DNA from: Annulohypoxylon bovei var. microspora
Lineage: Eukaryota; Ascomycota; Sordariomycetes; Xylariales; Hypoxylaceae
Assembly: GCA_022836615.1 (NCBI GenBank)
Contig: MU405254.1
Span: 124,001-188,000, forward strand
DNA length: 64,000 nucleotides
Direction: 5' to 3'
The position numbers and the translations under genes are program-made. Of the stretch, positions 46,798-58,455 are shown in pieces. The number at the start of each line of letters is the position of its first letter. Position 1 is the first letter of the stretch. The notes below the pieces were generated by a model. It made no database searches. It worked only from the letters and a program-made list of their open reading frames with translations, and was not told the DNA's origin.

Positions 46798-48352
46798 CTC
46801 GCGTCTTTCGTATCTTTTATTTTTTCAAGAAGTAATTCGACAATTTAATGTTATTATGGCAAACAGAATTAAAAGGGTTTATCGTGGGAATGGCGGTGAA
46901 AAGTGATGCATATCCCCACCTGATGCAAAAGAAGGCCCATACGGTCAGATACTTAGGTGGTCCTTTGTTTTCTATGTCTCGATAATCCGATGCTGTGCAA
47001 CGGAAGGCTTAAGTTTCCGAGTGCCAAGCTACCAGTTAAAGGATATCTTCTTGTGGGACGGGAGAACAAAAACTTCATGTATAGGGCAAGATCTCCTCCT
47101 AATTAGAATCTAGCTTTTTGACAGTCAAGTCATCATTCACTGTTGTTAAGATGTACGTTATGATGCTTAGCTTTCCAAGACCAGAACTAAATGTCTAGGT
47201 AGACATTTTTTATACATAAAGATAAGTTAAGATAGAAGAGATATTGGAATACGGCTTGTTAAATTGCCCCGTTGTATATACATCTTGTGACAATACTAAG
47301 ATCATTTACAGTAACCATGTATGGATAGAAATTGTAAACTCCCCAGCTTCTCATTAATTTGTATGTGTAAGCTTAAAGACTCGCGTCTTCTTTAGCTATC
47401 CATCGGTGGGATGATGTTGGTCTACAATACATGTTTCAAAGAACACGACATATGATTTAATTTTAGGTCAGTTTGACAAAGTTAGATGAGGAGTAATGAA
47501 GACGTCTAGTTCAAGAACTGAGAGGCGTGAACGAGGTTAGCTGAAGCGAGAGGCGTGAAAGGAATTAGCTGAAGTGGCATCCTATGAAAATCGGTGGCCG
47601 CGCTCGGTATGTTCGTGTGACGGTATTTCGACTTACTTCGCAAACTGTTTCCTTTTCTTGAGACCCTAGCGTTTATTCAGAGATATTCTGTTCCCGCCTG
47701 TCAATATCAGTTACCACATAAGAATGTGTCTTCAAAATTCATATGCATCACAACTTGGATACTTGCCTGGGTTCATGAAATTCCCCTAATCTATACCTAG
47801 GTAGGTATATACCAAAGGGCTTATTTACTGCAGCTCTCTCAATTTCATGTGTAAGCTTCCTCCTAATAGTAACCTAACTCTATAGTTCAAGCAAATATAC
47901 TAACCCCCCAAATATCTCGCTGAATTCAAGATGGAGCCTGGATTCCAACCTCTGTAGCTGGATCTATCTTATTGGATCTATCGTATAGTCACCCGTTGCC
48001 ATAGAATCATAGCGGATCACTGACGTAGCCCATACGTTACATGTGATTAAATTGCCGGAGGCAGCTTACGATAAATAACTTTCTACTTCTCGTGCAGCAA
48101 CAGTTCCTTGAAGTCAAACCCTAACACCCAAACTCAGGTATAACTGGGTGAATATCCAGTATCAAGTTAAGACAATACAAATCATACCTTACTTACGCCT
48201 ATCTATGCAAGGCTTATGTTTATATTAATCGTTTTCGTAGGGCATCGGTGAACCTCGCCAACACTGGCTAGCCAAGCTCTTGATCTTACGACCGAATATT
48301 TGTACACGCGTCCATGGCTTGCTCTAGTCGAGTTTCTAGACTTTATGTTAGA

Positions 48353-48360
48353 TATAAATA
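48353..48360 (+). promoter_or_regulatory. Probable TATA box of the 48471 gene
   Basis: TATAAATA lies 118 bases before the start codon, followed by a pyrimidine-rich initiator-like stretch (TTTCTCTCTCG) at about 48368-48379. Confidence 0.45.
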
Positions 48361-48470
48361 AAGCGTAGTTTCTCTCTCGTTAAACTCTCCTTGATAGAAC
48401 TACAACACCAACATCCACAACGTACCTTAACACTTTTCTACCAAACAAGAAACCTTACATCGCAAGCAAC

Positions 48471-48836
48471 ATGCCTACCGCCCCAGGATCCTTCACATGG
48501 GACAGCGCCAACCGGGTCACGGCAACGTTTTTCATCGAAGATATTCTACACAGTTTCACCGCAAACATCAACCCATCTCTTCCGCCTTTTACCTCCAACG
48601 ATGTCGTCATGACTTATAATGAGCCGAAGGATTTGACAAGCACCCGCAGTTTCACGGGAAAACTTGGACCCATCAACTTCAAGATCAGTCTGGAAAACGA
48701 TGTTATATTCGAGGGGAAGCTCAACCAGCCGGGAATCCCGACCGGAGTCACCCTCAATGGCTCTGGCGCTTGGATAGAGACCGTGTCAAGTACGCAATTC
48801 AATTCTAAATACCTAAGTAGTGAGCCTAGTTTCTAA
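48471..48836 (+). CDS. Small hypothetical protein, beta-rich
   Basis: A single exon encodes 121 residues beginning MPTAPGSFTWDSANRVTATFF. It has no signal peptide, no membrane segment and only alternating polar/hydrophobic segments that suggest a beta-sandwich, for example INFKISLENDVIFEGKLN and GVTLNGSGAWIETV. There are no cysteines. A TATA box and a pyrimidine-rich initiator precede it, and the leader is C/A-rich as in other expressed genes here. I recognise no family. A chance ORF cannot be excluded, but codon use and promoter layout favour a real cytosolic protein. Confidence 0.6.
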   Translation: MPTAPGSFTWDSANRVTATFFIEDILHSFTANINPSLPPFTSNDVVMTYNEPKDLTSTRSFTGKLGPINFKISLENDVIFEGKLNQPGIPTGVTLNGSGAWIETVSSTQFNSKYLSSEPSF

Positions 48837-49715
48837 CATTTAATAGAAGCGGGCCCAATCTAGTGACAGGGGGGAAATTCGGTTCCCGTCTTATTATCGG
48901 TGGAATGATGGAGAGAAAGGGGATAGTAGGTGATAGCTTGACTAGTTGAAACGGAGGAGGGTTACGGTTACACTTCATGGAGAACACATTCTTTTGATTA
49001 CTCGAGTACATCTTTAGCACTACACGGCATCGACTGCCTATAAAATAAAACAAGTCACTCGTTCAATGATAAATGCTTTCCATCGTCCATGACCGTTTTC
49101 GTTCTAATTGTAAACAATTGTAAGAGGCTAACTTGTATAACACTGATTATGTCAGCCCTCTTAATAAAAGGGGGGGCTGATGCCTTGACCTAGAGACTTA
49201 TCGAGACTGAAAAGAAAATGATGGACAATTCAAAGAATAAAATGACTACCTATTTAGGTTAGTAGGTTTGAAAGGTGAATGGTTTTCATTTGCTAGTTTA
49301 TGTAAATGAGGAAATAGTAAAATAAGGCGAATGATCGGGATATTTTAAATCAAGGATAGGTAGTCTTCAGAACACATTGAATTTCTAATACACTTCAGTA
49401 GTACACTCATGCTCGCATATCGAGGTATCTACATCTGTCTTAGGGAGTTGCTTATATATCCCATGCCCCATATGCCATATTCGGATCTCACGATCTCTAG
49501 TCCTTGAAATATGCGTGATTGATATGCAAATCCTGTACCCCTTTCATTCCCATGCAAAATACCACCACATAGCTTTCTCGAAACCGAAGCCTTTAATCCC
49601 ATGTCCTAAAATCTAGCGCAAATTGTTGTTAGTTACATAGATGTCTCAATACTACCTATTTCCAACTTTATCGGTAGCAGATGAATCACGTCTAGCTCAC
49701 CTACCAGGTACGCCA
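48837..49715. other. Convergent intergenic spacer
   Basis: About 880 AT-leaning bases between the small ORF and the SGNH hydrolase. No feature is supported. Confidence 0.5.
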
Positions 49716-50636
49716 TCATAGCTCGCCATCTTCCACTATCTTTAAGTCGACAAGCTTCTTATAAATCAACTCTGCCACGGCCTTCATTCCTTCGGCGCGG
49801 GGGTGATACGCGCCACCTGCGTAAAACAGTTTCCACGAGAAGCCGGAGACCCAGGGCTCCGGTGCCCCTATGGCGTGGTCCTCGCTCGGCGCGCCCACGG
49901 ACACGACATGGCACCACTGCTCGCGGCTCTCAACCGCCTTCGCCGTGGCGTCGAGGAGCCGCGCGCTCACTTCCCTGTGGTGGGCGACGCGCTCCTCGCC
50001 GAACGGCACGTCCTTCCCGGGGCGCACGTGCGAGCCCAGCATCGTCAGGTACTCTACGACCAACACCTGCGCTTTGGGAGCCTTGGCGTGGATCTCGTCC
50101 AGCACGCCGGCGTACCGGGCGGCGAGCCCGTCGACGTCGAGGTCGGCCGTCTGGACGGGGGCGCCGCCGGTCCCGCGCACCTTCATGACGACGGTGCCGA
50201 GCCAGCTGGCTCTCAGCGTGTCCTCGAACAGCCCGCCGATGTACCCGATGTCGTTGCCGCCGCCCAGCACGAACACGACGTCGGAGTCCGCCGGGAGCCC
50301 CTCGATCTGCGGCGGGAAGACGCGGCCGCCCCTGTCCTGCGGCTCCGTCGTCAGGTTAGGGAGAATGGCGCCGGAGACCGTCAGGTCGGTGAGCGTCGAG
50401 CCCGGGATGCGTTTTTGGATGAGGCAGGCGAAGTTCGCGCCCGACCGCCCCGCGTCCTCGTCCACGCACGGCGGGATGCTGGGCCCCGCGGCGAAGGACG
50501 AGCCGAGGCTGGCTATGCGGAGGGGCATGCTGCTGGTCTGGGTCCGGTGGGAGGCGCTAAAGGGTTTGGGGGCGGATGTAGTTGATCGCCGAGAGGGCTT
50601 GATGCGTGAGATCAGAGACGATAGTGGATTGCGCAT
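49716..50636 (-). CDS. SGNH/GDSL-family hydrolase
   Basis: This is an esterase/lipase-fold hydrolase. One exon encodes 306 residues from ATG 50636, or 270 from ATG 50528. Block I is IASLGSSFAAGPSIPP with the nucleophile Ser in GSSFAAG. Block III is VLGGGNDIGYIGG with the oxyanion Asn. Block V is GGAYHPRAEGMKAVAE with the catalytic His. The short form starts just before block I (MPLRIASLG). The long form adds a Ser/Arg-rich leader, MRNPLSSLISRIKPSRRS, that resembles a mitochondrial presequence, so two isoforms are conceivable. There is no secretion signal, which suggests an intracellular enzyme. Substrate is unknown. The coding part is much richer in G+C than its flanks. Confidence 0.85.
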   Translation of the reverse strand: MRNPLSSLISRIKPSRRSTTSAPKPFSASHRTQTSSMPLRIASLGSSFAAGPSIPPCVDEDAGRSGANFACLIQKRIPGSTLTDLTVSGAILPNLTTEPQDRGGRVFPPQIEGLPADSDVVFVLGGGNDIGYIGGLFEDTLRASWLGTVVMKVRGTGGAPVQTADLDVDGLAARYAGVLDEIHAKAPKAQVLVVEYLTMLGSHVRPGKDVPFGEERVAHHREVSARLLDATAKAVESREQWCHVVSVGAPSEDHAIGAPEPWVSGFSWKLFYAGGAYHPRAEGMKAVAELIYKKLVDLKIVEDGEL

Positions 50637-52452
50637 GTGACTACACGCGGGTTGAGAAATCTTGTGTTTTGGTTTTTTTCGGGTTTCAAGTTCCGTTGCG
50701 TAAGTAATTGCGTAGGTGAGACAAGTCACAAAAGGCAACAAACGGACTTACGACAACTAAGAATGACGAGTGATATTTCGGAGTCGGGTGATTTTTGGGG
50801 TTAGACAACGTCGATGATAGATCCGGGGAGTTTCTGGGTTTCTGCCCCTCCCCCCTTTTTTCTAATAATATACCTGGTCTAGGCGTTAGTTAACCGGAAC
50901 CCCTCGGCTCGGTAGTATGGTATTCCCCAACATGAACCAATTAAGAGGAGGTGTGTGAATGTTGTCGCGAGTCACACCGCTTATAGTATCTGAAATTGTC
51001 TGTTACAAACTTTTCAAATCTCAAGGCAACAGAAGTGAGTCTTAAATATTATAGATTCGTCCAACTGAAAATGAGTGGAATTATGTATTAAATGTCATTT
51101 TTAGGAATAAAAATGGGTAATGTCTCAGTGCTCAATAATCCAGTTTGGCCACATAGGAAATGATCGAATTGAGGCTTACATTATCCATGACTTATTCAAT
51201 TCAGCTGAGATGACGATACACTAACCTAATGAACTCGTGGCTTGGTTGCGATACTGTTTAGTAATTAAATAATTACCTAAGTATCTGGGTAGGTAATCGT
51301 ATTTTGAGACTTTGCTGATATAGTTATACTTCAAATGCATGGCTATACTCTGAGACATCGAACATTATTATAAAACAAGAAAAAAGAAAAGGGGGAAAAT
51401 GATAAAAACAAAAGCAAAAGTTGCTTAAGGTGACAAGTTGCTTTTGACATAATAGTCAGAACATAACTTTAAGTACCTACCTGAATAAGACAATTAAACA
51501 CATGAATAATACGTAATGCTAGTGACACAGAATAGGAACGTTATCTATACATAACTTTGAATGTTTGCAGAGAGCTTGTTATAAAATATTACGTTTGCTG
51601 GTTCCTGATCTAGTTCAAATCAAGAGTGATTTTGAGCAGGAAATGAGAAGAAATGAACCTGACTAAACAATATCCACGGATGATACCTGCCTAGTACTAG
51701 CGACTGATAACTCAAGCCTCAGTGGGGGTTAGGAAAGCGGATTACTATAGTTGGCACCAATAGGAAGCCTCGCTCGGGTGCCGGCGTCGACCGGCTTTTA
51801 TCGGACGTCACCATAAATGTTGTACGCCGGTGGACACTTCCGTCACAGAACATACACGTTGTCAGAACGGGCCACCACGTCGGGTCCCTGGGTAAGGTTC
51901 GGCAAGGCCCTAGTAGATGCAGGAACGCTGCTATGTACAATCTAGAACATTGCCTTATCTAGCTGGGGCATTCTAAAACGTCGCTTAGTCTTTCCCTTAC
52001 TCCCGCTAAGTCTATAAGATCTGGAATCTCCCCTTTTCATTCTTTTTTTCTCCTCCTTAAATTGCTTCTGTTAATCTTTGACCTCTGTTACGTCATTTCA
52101 ACGTATTTATTCCGAGTTTGGAAATTCATTCGCTCATGTTGAGATTTGTCACTTATGAGTAAAGGTCACCGCGTGGCCGGATCAAGCATAGGTCGGATCC
52201 GGTGTGATTGAGGAAGGATAACGTGAAATTGGATTGGGCGGGTTTGGTCTCACAGGGCCGGTGACATCTCACCACATTACCTGCTCCTGACCACAGCGCG
52301 CAACCCAGATCATAGCAGGTGGTCTGCTCACAAGGGTTCTGGTAAGAGGTCTAAAGGCTCAAATTTCGGATCTCGGATCTATATCAGGGTCGAAGGAGGT
52401 AGCTTGGGGAGGTCGTACAGACGGGAACAGTTAAGTCGGAGAGAAAGTCGCC
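50637..52452. other. Intergenic, 1.8 kb divergent region
   Basis: Between the divergent hydrolase and guanine deaminase genes. A TAGGTA cluster lies at about 51279-51297. The 73-codon frame at 51719-51940 has no support. No RNA gene is seen. Confidence 0.5.
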
Positions 52453-53959
52453 ATGGCTACCTTAAACAATGAGAAGAACCAGTTGTTTCTGGGCTTGTTC
52501 ATACATAGCATCAAACTCGGAGAACTTCAATATCTTCACGATGCTGTAGTCTGTGTGGACAAATCTGGCAAGATCGTTGCCGTCGAGACGCCATGTGACC
52601 AGAAGAAGGCTGAGGAGACGCTATATCCCAAGCTTGGTTGGGAAATTAGCGGTGTCGACGTTACGAAAGCAAAGGATGGCCAATTCTTCTTCCCAGGCTT
52701 CATCGGTACGCTTACATGAGTTCCCTTTCCCTTCATTTGCAGCTTTAGTCCGTCTCTATTTCTTTTGCTTACTAGAAACAACAGACACACACATCCACGC
52801 GCCGCAGTACCCAAATGTAGGAATATTCGGCAAGTCGACATTGCTGGACTGGTTAAACACCTACACGTTCCCCATGGAAGCGTCCCTTTCATCCCTCCCT
52901 AAGGCGCGTAGGGTGTATACGCGGTGCGTGCGGCAGACACTGGCCCACGGCACCACGACCGCAGTCTACTACGCCACGATCCACGTGCCATCGACGAACC
53001 TCCTCGCAGACTTGTGCCTGTCCATGGGCCAGCGCGCCTTCGTCGGACGCGTGTGCATGGACCATATCGGACCAGACTACTACCTCGACGAATCTCCCGC
53101 ACAGTCTCTCGCCGCGACGCGCGCTAGCATCGACCACATCCGGGGCATCGACGCCTCCTTCGCGCTCGTGTCGCCAATTCTAACGCCCCGCTTCGCACCC
53201 GCGTGCACCCACGAGGCCATGACCGCCCTGGGGCAACTGCACCGCGAGACCGGGATCCCGATCCAGACGCACATCTCGGAGAACATCGGCGAGATCCAGC
53301 TCGTGCGCGACATGTTCCCCGAGAGCGCGAATTACGCCGCCGTGTACGACGCCCACGGCCTGCTCGGCGCCAGCACCATCCTCGCCCACGCCATCCACCT
53401 CTCCGACGCCGAAGCCGACCTAATCGCGCGCCGCGGCTCCAAGGTCGCCCACTGCCCCACCAGCAACTCCGCGCTGACGAGCGGGGAGGCGCGTGTGCGC
53501 TGGCTGCTCGAGAAGGGGATAGCGGTGGGCCTCGGCACCGACGTGAGCGGCGGGTACAGTCCCAGCATGCTCTCCGTCGCACGGCACGCCGCCCTCGTCT
53601 CCAATCATCTGGCCATGCCCGTGGGGAAATGGGCCGATATCCCGGCCCCCGAGCGCGAGCGCGCGAGGCTGAGCGTCGAGGAAGTGCTGCACCTCGCCAC
53701 GCGGGGCGGCGCCGAGGTCGTCGGGCTGAGCGGGAAGATCGGCGGCTTCGAGGTGGGCATGGAGTGGGACGCGCAACTCATCGGGCTTGGCCTCGTCAGC
53801 GAGTCGCCCGGCGAAGACGACATGGCGGATCACGGGAACGTGGATATTTTCGGCTGGGAGGGCTGGGAGGACCGCGTCGCGAAGTGGGTGTATAATGGCG
53901 ACGATAGGAACGTGAAGAAGGTCTGGGTGAGGGGTCGGCTTGTGCATGAGCGGGTGTAG
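52453..53959 (+). CDS. Guanine deaminase
   Basis: The enzyme hydrolyses guanine to xanthine and ammonia in purine salvage and degradation. The model is join(52453..52705,52785..53959), 475 residues (yeast Gud1 489). The intron splits the hallmark: FFFPGFI before it and DTHIHAPQYPN after it, so HxH of the metal site lies just past the junction. Other amidohydrolase sites are HGTTTAVYYATIH, QTHISENIGEI (metal His), ILAHAIHL (metal His) and GLGTDVSGGYSPSM (metal Asp). The start lies in a good context, gccATGGCT. The second exon is much richer in G+C than the first. An N-terminal non-catalytic segment precedes the barrel. Confidence 0.95.
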
Positions 53960-54492
53960 ATGTGTAGATGGGCGGGTGGGCGTTGTAGATAGATAGGTAA
54001 GTAGATACTGCATATATGGTCTTAAGATCTGTTTATGATGGAGAGCGCATGGTAGATAGAATAGGTACCTACATACCCCTCACCCCGAGATCCGTTGCGA
54101 ATCGGTTGGTTTTGTTGAGATATAGGGGAATATAATAATTGGGAAGGAACTAAAGAATACGCCTGATCGGCGACTATTATCGAATGACTTGTATTATTCC
54201 ATCCAGAACACACTGCGGTATTACTTAAGCTATTCACATTTGCACATGAATGTTTTTCATCCATTTACGCCACTACCGAGTGATGACCCGGTTGTATACC
54301 ATGACATTCATATCCCGCCCAAAGCAAATACGCAAACCCTTTGATTTGTGCATACGTATTCCGAACCCACAATTCCCTGCCTATGACTACCATCCTACCC
54401 TAATCGCCTAGAACCACGAAATACCTAGTCTCGACAATTACGTATTGTCAAATAGAAGGGGTATCCGCCGCCTCTGTACAGACACGAATGAA
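53960..54492. other. Convergent intergenic spacer
   Basis: About 530 bases between the guanine deaminase and Zn2Cys6 3' ends, with a TAGGTACCTA word near 54063. Nothing else is seen. Confidence 0.5.
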
Positions 54493-57400
54493 CTAATGTG
54501 CGGAGTTGCTAGCCCTCAACAGATCATATAGAGCCTGGTCGTCTGTCCCGGAGCCATAACCGTGTCCCGAATAGTTGGGCGCGTTAGGTCTTTGACCGCT
54601 GTATGCAGGCTGATTCGAGCTTGCAGTACCGCTATAACCACTGTTCCGGTTACTGCTGAAACTGGTCTGATTCGTGCTGCTGTTATTATTGTTCGGGTTG
54701 AAAGGGTACCAATTCTGTGGAGGTTGTTGGTTCGTACTAGGTTGTGGTGTCGAGTAAGATCCGTAGGATTGGGATTGGGGTTGACTATAAGGGGTATTGT
54801 GATGCGAGGCTTGTCGATCGGCAGATCTTGTCCCGTAGTTATGGGTTGGTGAAGTAGCAGTCGGTGCCGTAGCATAGGTGTTGTTAGTGTGTGATTGGGT
54901 ATGCGGCTTATTGCCTCGGGTTGATGAGGTTGCCCATTGATTGACTGTGGGGTTGCCGGTGCTGTTATATTCAGTTGATGAATCTAGTGCACGAGAAAGG
55001 GGATTAGTCGATCCAGTGCTTCGAGGATAGTCATATGCTGGCGTTGACGAATATGAAGTCGACGTTGTGGTGATTGTATTAGGGTGATATGAGCCAGGCT
55101 GATAAGCAATGCGAGACGAACCCTCGTCATTGTTTGCATTGTCATACTGGGCATTAGTTGAGTTATTATAGCGTGCGTAAGAGTCGTAACTCGGAATCGA
55201 AGTTGACGAAGCCGTGGTGTAGGGTGTATTCATAGTGGCCTGAGGGGCCTGGGGTGGTGGGTGAGACGTAGATGTGACAGGAGTATTTGTTCGTGACCTT
55301 TGGCCTTGCTGAGACCTTGCTTGGGCTGCAGCCTGGTATGGTGAACCTCTCATCGGGGGTGGTAGCTGGTTCGACTTTTGCATCGCGACCTGCGACAACG
55401 CTGTTGTTTGTTGCATATTGTCGTAGGCTTGCTGACTTGCTTCTACACTGGAATTGCGCTGTTGTGACCGTCCAGACGCATGTTGCTTGGCCAACCTTGG
55501 TGATGTTGTGGCAGCTTGTTCTGGCGTGGGCGAGGCATTCCAACTAGGCGTATGTTGCGGAATAATTGGTGTTGGGACTGGCGTTTGTTTACTTTGAGTG
55601 GCTGGAAGGCTGTGGCGACTAGGAGTCGGCTTATGTTGCCTCTTCTGGTTTGTCGCCTGGGCTAGTTGTGAATGGGTTGACGCTGGTGAATGCTCGTTCT
55701 TGTGGGAGGTTGACGAGAATGCCAAATTTGGAGAGGACTTGAATTGGGTTCCGCGAGCTTGAGATTCCGGAAATGTTAATGTTGGCATTGTCACATGTCC
55801 CAATGAGGTTTGTGGATCATGTGGGAATGTAAGCCCAGAGCTATTACCTGGGAAGTAATGCGTTGTAGGAACCTGCATTGGAGGTGGTTCCGTAGCTGAT
55901 TGATGCTCAATAGGGGCTGACAAAATGTTCGGGTCTGGTATGAATTCTTCATTGTCAGGATCCGGGGATGGTGACATAACATCATGTGCTGAATGTTGTT
56001 CCGAGTGTTGTTCCGAGTGCTGTTCCAAGTGCTGTTCCAAGTGCTCTGGGTGATCCGGATACTGTTCTGGGACTGGGATTGGGGCTGCTGGTGCTGGTAT
56101 TGGCATTGCCGGTTGAGCTTCGTTGAGTGCCTGGATTTGTTCATTTTCTTCGGGCATACCGGAGTCCTCGTTGTCGACTACCTCATTAGACTTCATCGAC
56201 TTTCTTTGGCGTGGTTTAGGGGGTAAGTAGACGCATTCTACATCTGCTTTAACACAGACAGAACAACTGGGATGCTCTTTTGTACACTGGGCCCTGTTAG
56301 CATGGAGATACCACTTGATAGACAGCAAGTACATGCTCACCTTAGTTTTTCTCTGTCTACAAGTCTGACAACTACCGCGCGTCTTCCTACCGGTTAACTT
56401 CAGAGTGGAAGCTGTCGTCCCAATTTCGCCATTTTGTTCCACCGAGACTACTGCACCAACTTCGGCTGCTGCATCTGACTTTTTCTTCCGACTACGCCTT
56501 TTCGTAGGCGTCCCAGTTGTAGGCGTCCCAGTTGTTGCAGTGATAGACTTTGGTACCGGGCCAGTTGCAGGAGTTACATTATAAGACTGTCCTTCAGCCG
56601 GAGTAGAAGCCGACGGGGTGAGTCGATCGGGTTGATCGGGTTGATCGGGTTGATCGGGTTGATCAGGTTGATCTACATCGGTCGGATGAACAATTCTCAA
56701 CCTTTCTGCGCCATGCATCGCCAGCATCTCTAACGAATCTGTCTGTAAATCAGGCGACTGGTTTGAAAATATTTCAAACTGTTCCTGCGACAACGTGCCA
56801 GGATCAATGCCTTCCGCTGTAAGGAGCTCTACTGCTGTCTGTTGGCGTCGAGCAGCTTCGTCCGGTGGAACATTTATAACAGACGTGAAATGTGCGTCAT
56901 TAGGCTCCGTCTTCTGCAATTCGGCACCATTCTGGTTGACCTGACTACTTTCAATAGACGGATCTCCCATCGGCGCTTCTGGTGCTTTGCCTTTCTTCCT
57001 TGGACGCTTCCTGCGGCTTCCTTCCTCGCCTTCAGTTGGTGGGGGCCGCTTGACTTTTGGTGTTCTCTGATTGCTTGCATTGCCTTTATTCACAGGCGCA
57101 GGTGGCAAATCGGGCGCAAGGAGCTCAACTAACTGCTGAACAGTCTTGTGAATAGGTGTGTGGTTGTATTTAACGATAACACTTCTGGAGGATTTCGAGA
57201 AGGCGATCGTTAGAGTCCCACGACAGTCAAAAGCGGGACGAGCTACAATAAGTTAGAATGTTAAATGGTATTATCGAACCTTTAAACTTACATGCGTTGG
57301 TTGGATCCAGACTACCTAAACCACTATAACTAGCGATTGTAGATTTTTCGGCATTTTTCCCGTTTGCGCGATTCCATGCTTGTAGCGAGTCTTTGCAGAT

Positions 57401-57907
57401 GTACGTGAATGTCCAACCTTGCGCTCCCCTAGAAACCTGTCGAACTACCCATGAACTACTATCAATAACTCCCATCGCATTGACTATATGCTTTGCGACA
57501 GCTCGTTGAAGAATGGGATCGTCAGCCGGTTGGCTCTGTACTGTTTCGGAAACATTTACAGATCTAACGATAGGCTGTTGCTGTGATTGGCTTGTAGAGT
57601 CGGCAGCATCGTCGGCGTCATTATTTTCGATGTCTGCATTTAGGTAGAGGACTGTATTATGTCGAAATTCGAAGGTAATAGAGGTATGTTCTGCGCGCGT
57701 ATTGGACGACTTCGATATGAGGCTATGATGCAATTTGTCTTGAATTTCTCGAACGGAACTGCACACATAGTTGCCTCGTGGCGACTCTAAATTCAAGAGG
57801 ACATCCATTTCAGTAGCAGCTTCAGGATCAATAGAACAATTTGTTCTGCTATCCTCCAAGACCGCCGTTCGGATCGCTTGATGCGAATGGTTTAAAGATG
57901 CAATCAA
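54493..57907 (-). CDS. Large Zn2Cys6 DNA-binding regulator
   Basis: A putative nuclear transcription regulator. The model on the minus strand is exon 1 57907..57292, exon 2 57242..56341 and exon 3 56286..54493. Splicing the 54-nt intron gives CQTCRQRKTKCTKEHPSCSVC and then VKADVEC, a perfect C-X2-C-X6-C-X6-C-X2-C-X6-C cluster followed by a basic linker. The N-terminal region (QAIRTAVLEDS to WVVRQVSRGAQGWTFTY) is globular. Basic KRPPPTEGEEGSRRKRPRKKGK is a likely NLS. The C-terminal 550 residues are Gln/Ser/Asn/Pro-rich and repetitive. The 5' end is open: the frame above 57808 has no ATG, so translation starts at ATG 57808 (1070 residues) or in a further exon, for example ATG 58039 spliced 58018 to 57951. 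The usual fungal_trans middle domain is not seen. Target genes are unknown. Confidence 0.85.
55994..56045. repeat. 12-bp tandem repeat coding (EQH[L/S])n
   Basis: Four near-copies of a 12-base unit encode LEQHLEQHSEQHSEQH in the low-complexity part of the Zn2Cys6 protein. Confidence 0.75.
56624..56673. repeat. 9-bp tandem repeat coding (DQP)n
   Basis: Five copies of TTGATCGGG-like units encode Asp-Gln-Pro repeats inside the Zn2Cys6 protein. In-frame repeat-number change would leave the frame intact. Confidence 0.8.
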
Positions 57908-58455
57908 GATGCAGGCGCAAGAAGATAAACGCGTAGGTTGGGATAGGTAAGCTGTGGCACTAGATAAGTGTGGCTAAACATTAATAAATGGAGTGGCTAG
58001 TGAAAACGTGGGGTTACCCAGGTGAATGGATAGACCCATAACTTATCATTAGGTGCTCTAGATTACCTAAGCAGCATTATGCCCAGGTGACATATACTAA
58101 TTTATTTTACAGTGTATTTAACAGTTTACACCGTGGTCTCACTGTAATTCATTAGTAAACTCCTGCAGAAATTAGAAGTAATTCGCTATAATCATAGCGT
58201 GTAATAGCGCTATACTCCTTATCTTTAAAAGGGCTCATCAGTGGAAATACAGTGTGAATACGGTATGAGCTATCAAAATACGCTATTCCGACTGCATGAT
58301 TCCTATAGAATTTAACAACAGGGTAATAGAAGCTAAAATCTTCTTACAATGCCTACTGAGTAGGTAATCCGAGAGAATAACCATTCTCAACGCCAAAGAT
58401 TAGATTACATCTGGACTCCTTTTGTTTTGGCCGATAAATGCTCCTAGTTCTATAT
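57908..58455. other. Intergenic between Ku70 and the Zn2Cys6 gene
   Basis: Both neighbours are on the minus strand. This region holds the 3' flank of Ku70 and the promoter, and perhaps a first exon, of the Zn2Cys6 gene. Confidence 0.45.

Larger units (their letters stand above)
46148..48470. other. Gene-poor stretch with repeats
   Basis: No supported gene. It holds CCTAGG/TAGGTA clusters (46152-46186 and 47792-47812), the G-rich repeat at 46555-46672 and the hairpin at 46780-46797, annotated separately. The rest is plain intergenic DNA. Confidence 0.5.

Noticed and set aside
46725..46815. tRNA gene on the minus strand
   Set aside because: Only a B-box-like word is present; no acceptor stem, anticodon stem or proper A box can be formed.
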